A stretch of DNA of 28,550 bases from a virus: the IMG/VR virus record IMGVR_UViG_3300046836_000375, positions 1 through 28,550 of that record; one strand, given 5' to 3'. The notes beneath the pieces were generated by a model. It had not been told where the DNA came from and did no database searches. It saw only the letters and a list, made by a program, of their open reading frames with translations. A program made the translations under genes and the position numbers. Positions 5,455 to 11,722 of this stretch are shown piece by piece. Every line of letters starts with the position of its first letter. Within the stretch, counting starts at the first letter, position 1.

Positions 5455-5859
5455 TCAAGCGGGATTCTTTACCCTGTGGCCCGAGCTCGAGAGTTTCCAA
5501 CCGGCGTCGGCCAGCGTCTGCCAGTGCTGGCCGTCGTAGCAAAGCATGGCGCCGCAATGCCAACACAACGTGCCTACTTCCGCATCAGGGTCGGCCGGCT
5601 CGTGCCAGCAACCATTGCCGATGAATGGCCCGGCCGCGGCCGCGGCCGGCGGCCCGTGATTCACCGGGCGCGCCGGCGGCGCCTCATGCTGCCCCCTGCA
5701 GGCCAAATGCGCCGGATTCTCGCGCACGTAAATGCCGGCCGCCCGCGGCCTTTGGCAAAAACAACAAAGCTCGTCGCCCAGCGTAACCAGGATTCGCTTA
5801 TCCGGTTGGCGCCGGTTCCAACATTCGTGACAAATGGCGTGTGTCCATACCGAACCCAT
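5455..5859 (-). CDS. Double zinc-knuckle hypothetical protein
   Basis: This encodes 134 residues; the ATG (5857-5859) directly follows the stop of the 34-residue peptide gene. Cysteine pairs are CHEC near residue 10, CCFC near residue 33 with HLAC near 53, and a last site near residues 84-104 with CWH, LCWHC and C. A linker of Pro and Ala (GPPAAAAAGPFIGNG) divides the two cysteine-rich parts. The part LCWHCGAMLCYDGQHW looks like a compact zinc ribbon. No enzyme motif is visible. It is the last gene of the operon that ends at the 5401-5430 hairpin. Zinc-binding is a good inference; the function is not known. Confidence 0.75.
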   Translation of the reverse strand: MGSVWTHAICHECWNRRQPDKRILVTLGDELCCFCQRPRAAGIYVRENPAHLACRGQHEAPPARPVNHGPPAAAAAGPFIGNGCWHEPADPDAEVGTLCWHCGAMLCYDGQHWQTLADAGWKLSSSGHRVKNPA

Positions 5860-5964
5860 TCACAACTTCCGTTTCTCCCGTCGTCGCGGCCGCGGCCAAA
5901 AGGTTAAAAGGAAAACGACCAATGCCGGCCAGAAAAGAACTTTCAGAATCTCGATCCAGAGCAC
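5860..5964 (-). CDS. 34-residue single-span membrane peptide
   Basis: This is a very small gene. A GTG at 5962-5964 has a perfect GGAGG seven bases upstream, and its TGA (5860-5862) directly abuts the ATG of the next gene; it starts 30 bp after the previous stop. The peptide begins with a short head (MLWIEILK), has a hydrophobic span of about 17 residues (VLFWPALVVFLLTFW), and ends in a basic tail (PRPRRREKRKL). By the positive-inside rule the tail would stay in the cytoplasm. Candidates are a holin-like or antiholin peptide, a superinfection-exclusion peptide or a membrane anchor. Nothing in the sequence decides between them, and no endolysin gene is next to it. Confidence 0.7.
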   Translation of the reverse strand: MLWIEILKVLFWPALVVFLLTFWPRPRRREKRKL

Positions 5965-5994
5965 GCACGCACCTCCAGGGAAAAATTGCTGCAA

Positions 5995-6591
5995 TCAACG
6001 AGCAGGCAACCAGCGCTCCAATTGACGCTTGCGCCGGCCGAGCCCAAACACGCGGCCGTACTGGCCTGATTCGCCCCACTCGAGCCCGCGCAACTCGAGA
6101 CGCAAGGCGTGTAAAACCTCGGCGCGCGTGGCCGCGCGCCCCTCGACGTACCATTCCACGCCCCGCGGCGGCCCCAGAAGAAACCAGGCCCGCCACCCAT
6201 CCGGCCCGGCCCCATACGGCACCGTCGACCAGCGGCGCGTGATCCATACCATTTTCACGTGCGGATCGCTATCCTCCGAACTCCGCAAGAATGGGCAATG
6301 GCGCATCGACCACGCGGCGCAATCGACGTGCGCCGGCGGCCAGAATGCCGCCCGTTCCATGGGCGTCAAGACGTAGCCGAAAAAACCCACCGGCGGCCGC
6401 AGGCGCCGGCCGCATACCACGCACACGTGCTGAAACCTGGCCCGTTCGAATTTCTGGTTAGAAATGCCGGCGGCAAAATCCGGGCGATTCTCCCGCCAGG
6501 GGGCGAACCACGGCACCGGCGCGCCCTCAAAAACCGGCAAAGCGGCAATGAGCGCCGGCATAGCCTGGCGCGCAAATTCTCCCTCGCACAT
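5995..6591 (-). CDS. Conserved phage protein with CxxC...HxxC zinc site
   Basis: This encodes 198 residues; the ATG at 6589-6591 has AAGGGG upstream. About residues 57-104 hold HVCVVCGRRL, a hydrophobic segment (PVGFFGYVL), AHVDCAAW and CPFL. I recognise this pattern (CxxCG..., a glycine-rich strand, HxxC, then CPF) from a conserved family of phage and bacterial hypothetical proteins of unknown function. The rest includes a Trp-rich stretch near residues 115-145 (VWITRRWSTVPYGAG, WRAWFLL) and a charged helical C-terminus. It is the first gene leftward of the 6592-7013 control region, so it is likely expressed early or as part of the lysogeny/lysis switch. Confidence 0.75.
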   Translation of the reverse strand: MCEGEFARQAMPALIAALPVFEGAPVPWFAPWRENRPDFAAGISNQKFERARFQHVCVVCGRRLRPPVGFFGYVLTPMERAAFWPPAHVDCAAWSMRHCPFLRSSEDSDPHVKMVWITRRWSTVPYGAGPDGWRAWFLLGPPRGVEWYVEGRAATRAEVLHALRLELRGLEWGESGQYGRVFGLGRRKRQLERWLPAR

Positions 6592-7013
6592 CTCGGCGCC
6601 CCTTTGCTATCGACGCAAGATTCGAGCCCGTACGCAAAGATTGAGGAAATAGGTTTTGCCTGAGAAACGCGCAGAGTCGCTTACGCTCCGCTAGGTCGTC
6701 CTCGCATGCCAGGCACAGGCCAGGCACGCGAAATTCGGCACGACGCCCATTCGATCATTAACGCGGAATCACTCACGCGCATCGGCGCCCGCTTCGAAAT
6801 TTAGATCGAACTTAAATCGAACCGTTTCGACTCACTCTAACTTCTAGAAATCGCCTGGTAATTCAATCGAAAGTACCCTACAAACTTGACAACCGACCTA
6901 AAGTAACCGGGCGCGCAATCGAAAGTCAAGCGGAAAATTGTCATTCTTTCTTCACGCACCGTGGTCCTTCTGTGTCTACACCGTAGCCACTAACTGGCCG
7001 TGAGTATAACCCC
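6592..7013. promoter_or_regulatory. Control region with repeated TCGAA boxes
   Basis: This 422-bp gene-free stretch is divergent between the leftward operon and the RHH gene. TCGAA or its complement occurs at 6621, 6750, 6794, 6806, 6817, 6826, 6867 and 6919; about one is expected by chance in random DNA of this length. Two sites are in an 11-bp repeat, CAATCGAAAGT (6864-6874 and 6916-6926), 52 bp apart, close to five helical turns. Possible -35 elements are TTGACA (plus strand, about 6886) and TTGACT (minus strand, about 6930), but no strong -10 pairs with either. It is likely the phage's early promoter/operator region, with the neighbouring RHH protein as a plausible ligand. Confidence 0.6.
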
Positions 7014-7178
7014 ATGCCAACACAGAGTGTCCACATCCGTTTACCTGCGCCCCACATTCGGCTGCTCGATAAGCTGGCCCGCAAGCTCGGCCTTGACCGT
7101 ACCAGCGTCTTAAAATTGGCCCTCTACCGGCTGGGCGTCGACGAAGGTTTTGCCCTCGAATACCGCCGCGACGACTGA
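7014..7178 (+). CDS. Ribbon-helix-helix (Arc/MetJ-type) regulator, 54 aa
   Basis: This short plus-strand gene (ATG 7014, TGA 7176-7178) encodes MPTQSVHIRLPAPHIRLLDK, then LARKLGLDRTSVLKLALYRL and GVDEGFALEYRRDD. It fits the RHH fold: a polar strand (SVHIRLP) that dimerises into the DNA-contacting sheet, helix A (PHIRLLDKLARKLGL), a turn with D-R-T-S, and helix B (SVLKLALYRLGV). RHH proteins bind direct or inverted repeats as dimers of dimers; the TCGAA boxes just upstream would be natural targets (inference). A weak GTGAG lies nine bases before the ATG. It is the only plus-strand gene besides int and ends 7 bp from the end of the late operon, tail to tail. Confidence 0.8.
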   Translation: MPTQSVHIRLPAPHIRLLDKLARKLGLDRTSVLKLALYRLGVDEGFALEYRRDD

Positions 7179-7185
7179 CACATAT

Positions 7186-7842
7186 TCAGGCCTCGAGCAC
7201 GTAACCGATGTTGGAAAAGCGCAGAGTGTAGCCGCCCGGCTCGCCGCGGTTGCACTGTTGCAGTTGGGTCACAATCTCACTCGGCGCCCAACCCACTTGC
7301 CGGGCAGGAATCCACCATAAACTTTCGGGCACTTCGAAACCCTCGTTGTCCACCTCTACAGAAACAACGGCGCTGGCCTTTTGCTGGTAGTCGAGCCGAT
7401 AGTGAATGGCGAACTCCACTACGTCGTACGCTCGGGCGGCGGGAATCACGATGCCCGTATCGGTCCACTTCCAATCGGCGTCATCGATTTGAAACATCCA
7501 CCCCTCGGCGCTTTTCACCATCTCCCACTGCGCGCTCAAATCATAGGTCCACCCCTGGCCGTCGGTAATTTTGGCATCGGTTTCCGCTACCTGCGCGCAG
7601 ATCCGCGTGGCATCGTCGGTCATCAGGTCATAGTGAAATTTGATGCGGGCACTTTCGAACACCAGCGGCGATACCTGCTTCGCCAACCATCCCGAATGAT
7701 CCTTCGACGAGCACATCACCAGGCTCAGCGCATCGTTGGCCTGCACAATGCGGTAATTCTCGGCGGCCGGCTCGTTGATATCCGGCCCCACTTCCGCCGT
7801 CCACTGCTCGTGCTCGAGCTCGAGTATCTGCGCGCGTATCAT
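7186..7842 (-). CDS. Last gene of the late operon, unknown (likely receptor-binding/fibre-associated)
   Basis: This encodes 218 residues. The ATG (7840-7842) has GGAGGGGG upstream. There is no signal peptide or membrane segment. The sequence is acidic, rich in Trp, and alternates polar and hydrophobic residues as in a beta-sandwich (FHYDLMTDDATRICAQV, WKWTDTGIVIP, FAIHYRLDYQQKASAVVSV). I do not recognise the family. Its place directly after the tail-fibre genes suggests an adhesin, fibre chaperone or fibre accessory, but this is context only. Its GC-rich composition is closer to the structural genes than to the AT-richer fibre genes next to it. Confidence 0.7.
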   Translation of the reverse strand: MIRAQILELEHEQWTAEVGPDINEPAAENYRIVQANDALSLVMCSSKDHSGWLAKQVSPLVFESARIKFHYDLMTDDATRICAQVAETDAKITDGQGWTYDLSAQWEMVKSAEGWMFQIDDADWKWTDTGIVIPAARAYDVVEFAIHYRLDYQQKASAVVSVEVDNEGFEVPESLWWIPARQVGWAPSEIVTQLQQCNRGEPGGYTLRFSNIGYVLEA

Positions 7843-7915
7843 GCTTTCCCCCTCCGCGGCCTGCGCTTCGCTCCCCCTCTAATCGCTCCGCGCGGCCGCT
7901 AAGAGACAATTGCGG

Positions 7916-8707
7916 TCATACTCCCCATTTCTGCAGGAAATAGGTGAAGATTTGATTGATCTGGGTCGCGTTGGGTTTGATGTTCAAGACGGCCACTTCG
8001 CAAAATGTATTTATGGCGGCAACGTTTGAAACTCCACTTGTACCCATACAGAATGGACCTTGAGTCATCACACCAGTTACTGTGTCAGAGATAGGTGTCA
8101 TTGTTTCCGCAACTCCATTTACATAGATTTGAATCCCCGTGTTATGTCCCGATCCGTCATACGTTACCAGTACCGCATAGGCTGAACCGGGTTGCGGTAT
8201 GGTCGTACTTTTGGCGGTCATCAAGCCAACGGACGATTGCATATACATTTGAAATGGGCCGGGATTCGTTCCGCAAGTCAAATGCCATCCCACAAAACTC
8301 GCGGTGATTACACCGTTACCAAACGTCACTTCAAACTGCCCACCGGGCGGACCTTTTACAAATACTATTGCCATCGCAAATGGTGTCGATGGTGTGAACG
8401 AGAAAGCGGGATTACCTGCAGCCGCCACCCAATAACCATGAGTAGCATCTAGCTGTTTCGCTCCCGGTAACCCATTCAACGCACCCGGAATCAACACCAG
8501 AGAACTCGCGGGAGTAGCGTTGGAAAGATTGTTTCCGTTACCGGTTAAATCGACCCAATTGGTAACCTGATTGGAACCGTTCACTGTCATCTGTTGTTCC
8601 GCCGACCACCATCCCACCACGTTGGGCGCCAGAAAACTAAAATCAAACAAGTTGGGAAGATTGGGAAGCGTGAAGGTTACTCCTGTCAGTTTAAGCGCTC
8701 GTGCCAT
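7916..8707 (-). CDS. LamG/concanavalin-like phage tail protein
   Basis: This encodes 263 residues from the ATG at 8705-8707, with AAGGGAG upstream (the same ribosome binding site as the upstream fibre gene). Longer in-frame starts would overlap that gene. Residues about 32-70 (VVGWWSAEQQ, VTNWVDLTGNGNNLSNATP) match the start of LamG-type jelly-roll domains found in phage fibres: a solvent-exposed WW strand, then a W-D-x-(S/T)-GNGNN loop. The remaining 190 residues (FAMAIVFVKG, GSAYAVLVTYDGSG, IQIYVNGV, AVLNIKPN) give the beta-strands of the same fold. These domains usually bind sugar or serve as a tail-spike decoration. It lies between the esterase-like fibre and the last gene of the operon. 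Confidence 0.75.
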   Translation of the reverse strand: MARALKLTGVTFTLPNLPNLFDFSFLAPNVVGWWSAEQQMTVNGSNQVTNWVDLTGNGNNLSNATPASSLVLIPGALNGLPGAKQLDATHGYWVAAAGNPAFSFTPSTPFAMAIVFVKGPPGGQFEVTFGNGVITASFVGWHLTCGTNPGPFQMYMQSSVGLMTAKSTTIPQPGSAYAVLVTYDGSGHNTGIQIYVNGVAETMTPISDTVTGVMTQGPFCMGTSGVSNVAAINTFCEVAVLNIKPNATQINQIFTYFLQKWGV

Positions 8708-8723
8708 GATAGCGACTCCCTTC

Positions 8724-10730
8724 TTAATTGCATACTTGAGAAAAGTGCACACACCAGTTAGGTAACGGATCCCCGTAGTAACTAGTGGTCGTATCTGAAT
8801 CACGCAAATTACCACGTTGCCCGGTAAACGGACCCGGCACTGCTCCCGTGGTAAACGAGTAAGCATAGCGCAATTGCTTATTGGATCCACTGGGAACAGA
8901 CGCCAGCACGATTTGCAGACTGGTCGGCCCAATAATGTTAACAGCGGTAATTGCCGGCGGCGAACCGCTTGCATCCCACCACTCAAAACCCGCTAAACTA
9001 CCGGCAACGAAACTAGGTTGAGTAATCGTAGTAGTGTCAATCACTATAGGTGGAACCGGAACCCAAAAGTCTACAAACACGTTGCTTCCATCGCGCACAA
9101 TTCTGCGCGGCGATAGTGGGCGCCAGGGCAGGTTTTGAATGACGGTTTTATACCACGCTTTGGCAAAATACCCGGCATTCTTTCGATAACCGGCCGCTTG
9201 CATGTGAACATTGGCATAAAGACATTGATACGACGGCCCTGTTAACACAACCTTACCGGGATTATTGATACTAACCTGCAGTTGCAGATAAGGTGATAAC
9301 AATGTTCCCGGCGCTACTCCAGCCTGATTACCGGCCCCGGAGCATTGACATAAAATCATCGGAATGTCTGTTGCCTGACCAGTGATCGTTTTTGTATCTG
9401 TCTCATAGTTGGTTTGCATGGTTGCTAATTGCGTATCATAAGATGCATTTTGCCAATCTGCTTCGCCGTGAACCCATAGCAAGCCGCGAGTGCCAACAGT
9501 CGGAAATCCTCCGGCAATGCCTACACTTTTGCCGTATGTAACCTGCGACTGCCCGTTTGCATACGGACCTGTGCCTTTAATTAATCCTGACATACCCATG
9601 CCGCCGATTGCCCAATTGGTTACGAGCAGCGGCATGACAATGCCGGATTCAAGTGCCCATTTAGTGATGCTGTTAACAAAACCACTGGCGATAGTTTCGC
9701 CATAACTACCATCCGTTTGTTCAATCAATGGCACCAGTGATGTGGGAACCGTAAAGGTACTGGAACCACCACCGTTGTTAGCAGCCTCGCTCACCATCCC
9801 GTAGTTGAACATGACATTGGAAAACGGTTGGGTTGTCGAAGTAGGCGGAGTTCCTGCCCACCCGATACCTAAACTTTGTCCCCCAATGGAAACATGAGAG
9901 AGTGCGTAGGCTGCAGTATACGCTGTTGCCATCGGCAATTTGTGTTGGCCGTAGCGATTCATTTTGAGAAGCGAGAACGCACCCCCGCCCACCGGCGTAC
10001 TCACATAGCGCACAGAACTGCCATCCTGATTAGGTTGCGGTTGGGTACAATGATTGGTTGTGCCACTGGTCAATTGGGTTTGCGCATCTACCGTTGTAAC
10101 AGTAGCTGTTTGTTGGCCGCTAGTTGTGGCAAACGTCGACGAATTACCGGGAGCAACTTTGTACACTTGCTGAACACTGCTGCCATCTAACGCATTAAAG
10201 TAACTAATAGAATCGACATTGGGCGCAAAAGGATTGCCGGTCTGATTTAGAGAGGCCGTACCGGACGAACTCGCCGCCGGCGCAGACGAGCCGCCGTAGA
10301 GTATTACCTGCCCTGTTTTAGAAACACCCAACGCCACGTTGTAATTCTGATCTATGATGGCAAATGCCAGACCTAGATAGTTGTTAGAATTGATCGTGAT
10401 AACTTCGCTATCCCGCATCACACCACTAGTCAAAGTCAAATTACCACTCGGCAAAGTCAGATTACCCGGCACAGTTATATTAGAACCTGAAAGCGTCGTA
10501 CCTACAGGAAGCAAGACCCCGCTGCTTGCCGGAATAACAACCTGACCTGTGTTTAAAATCCCAAAGGCAACCGCCCCGGTTATATCCTGAATCGCGTACG
10601 CCATATTTAAAACGTTTGGCTGAGCGAGCGATTTCATTTCAAGATCAAAAGCTGAGCCATTAATTGTCAGGATTGTGTTCGTTACCGTCGAACCTGGCGG
10701 CAGAATACCTGTCGAATCACCGTAGGCCAT
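8724..10730 (-). CDS. Tail fibre with SGNH/sialate-O-acetylesterase-like domain
   Basis: This encodes 668 residues; GAAGGGAG precedes the ATG. The N-terminal part has two copies of a repeat, MAYAIQDITGAVAFGILNTG (about 43-62) and LAFAIIDQNYNVALGVSKTG (about 121-140), each followed by QV(V/I). From about 270 to 530 it has the order of an SGNH hydrolase of the SASA kind: GGQSLG (nucleophile S286), HGEADW (421-426), and NVHMQAAGYR (catalytic-type H509). The usual Asp before the His is Asn here. About 560-668 form a beta-rich C-terminal module. By family, such fibre domains deacetylate or otherwise trim capsule or O-antigen sugars; substrate and activity here are not known. Composition is AT-richer than the structural genes. 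Confidence 0.85.
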   Translation of the reverse strand: MAYGDSTGILPPGSTVTNTILTINGSAFDLEMKSLAQPNVLNMAYAIQDITGAVAFGILNTGQVVIPASSGVLLPVGTTLSGSNITVPGNLTLPSGNLTLTSGVMRDSEVITINSNNYLGLAFAIIDQNYNVALGVSKTGQVILYGGSSAPAASSSGTASLNQTGNPFAPNVDSISYFNALDGSSVQQVYKVAPGNSSTFATTSGQQTATVTTVDAQTQLTSGTTNHCTQPQPNQDGSSVRYVSTPVGGGAFSLLKMNRYGQHKLPMATAYTAAYALSHVSIGGQSLGIGWAGTPPTSTTQPFSNVMFNYGMVSEAANNGGGSSTFTVPTSLVPLIEQTDGSYGETIASGFVNSITKWALESGIVMPLLVTNWAIGGMGMSGLIKGTGPYANGQSQVTYGKSVGIAGGFPTVGTRGLLWVHGEADWQNASYDTQLATMQTNYETDTKTITGQATDIPMILCQCSGAGNQAGVAPGTLLSPYLQLQVSINNPGKVVLTGPSYQCLYANVHMQAAGYRKNAGYFAKAWYKTVIQNLPWRPLSPRRIVRDGSNVFVDFWVPVPPIVIDTTTITQPSFVAGSLAGFEWWDASGSPPAITAVNIIGPTSLQIVLASVPSGSNKQLRYAYSFTTGAVPGPFTGQRGNLRDSDTTTSYYGDPLPNWCVHFSQVCN

Positions 10731-10785
10731 AAATTAACTCCCTTCTCAGGTTAAAGTCCATAAGCTGTAGCCGCGCAAGATCCCC

Positions 10786-11628
10786 TTAGATAATGTTCCA
10801 GGCGGTCGATGCCGAATCCCATATAAACGTGGCGGTTGGATAGATACCGGCCGCGCCCCCGGCCGGAATAATTTTAGATACCCCACCATCGATGGTGCCG
10901 CTACCGGGTAGGACTGTGACTGTGCCCGCGCCCGCATTCTTCACATAGACTAATTGCCCTACATTAGGGCTCGCAGGCAAGGTTACGGTGATCGAGCCCG
11001 AGCATCGATACAGGGTTTGATAGGCAACCGCGGGCACACTTGTATTAGTCGACACTGTTGCAACGGTAAGTGTTGTTCCTCCCGTCGCTCCGGTTGGACC
11101 TTGCGGCCCCGTCGCTCCCGTCAATCCGGTTGCCCCAGTGAGCCCGCTGGGGATGGTAAGATTCAGGGTTTGAGTCGGCGCCGCCCCGGTAATACTCGCG
11201 GCCGCGGCCGAGCCTGGCGTACCAGTCGTCACGGCACCTATAGTGAGCGAATTCGGAATCGTCAAGATAGTCGGGAAAGACCCGACATTGGGAATAAAGG
11301 CGTCAAAATTCCAAGTTGCGCCAGTAGGTTGGATCAGATACCCCGGCCCCAGCAGATTCTTCCCACTCGCGTTATCAATTACCTGCACGGCATAGAAGAA
11401 ATTGACGGGAATACAGAGAGCCACGTCTGCAAGCTGCACGCTAAATGCCCCGCTTGCGACCGTCGTCGTAATGGGAAGATCGATGGCTTGACCATTATTG
11501 TTAATGCAGAACGATAGTGCCATCCCGGCCGCTGTAGAAGGTTGAAACGAAATCACCGCATTGGAGATAGGTATGCCCGATGCATCGGTCAAATGAGCGC
11601 CCGAGACTGTCGTAAAACCCGTTGGCAT
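10786..11628 (-). CDS. Collagen-like tail fibre protein
   Basis: This encodes 280 residues; GGGGGAAAAT leads to the ATG. Residues 1-105 form an N-terminal beta-rich module (SGAHLTDASGIPISNAVISF) like the carboxypeptidase-regulatory-type start seen in phage fibres. A Thr/Ala-rich stretch follows. Residues 162-184 carry G-x-y triplets (GLTGATGLTGATGPQGPTG), a collagen-like trimeric rod. The C-terminal 85 residues (TLYRCSGSITVTLPASPNVG, VTVLPGSGTIDG) form a compact beta-domain common at phage fibre tips. It probably connects the baseplate tip (J-like protein) to the larger fibre downstream. A 94-bp gap to the J-like gene holds nothing I can identify. Confidence 0.85.
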   Translation of the reverse strand: MPTGFTTVSGAHLTDASGIPISNAVISFQPSTAAGMALSFCINNNGQAIDLPITTTVASGAFSVQLADVALCIPVNFFYAVQVIDNASGKNLLGPGYLIQPTGATWNFDAFIPNVGSFPTILTIPNSLTIGAVTTGTPGSAAAASITGAAPTQTLNLTIPSGLTGATGLTGATGPQGPTGATGGTTLTVATVSTNTSVPAVAYQTLYRCSGSITVTLPASPNVGQLVYVKNAGAGTVTVLPGSGTIDGGVSKIIPAGGAAGIYPTATFIWDSASTAWNII

Positions 11629-11722
11629 ATTTTCCCCCTTGCCTTTTTAGAACGGCTAGACTCGCGCAAGATGGATCGCACTCCTGCACGGCCCCCGTTT
11701 AGCATGCTCCCAGAAAAAGAAT

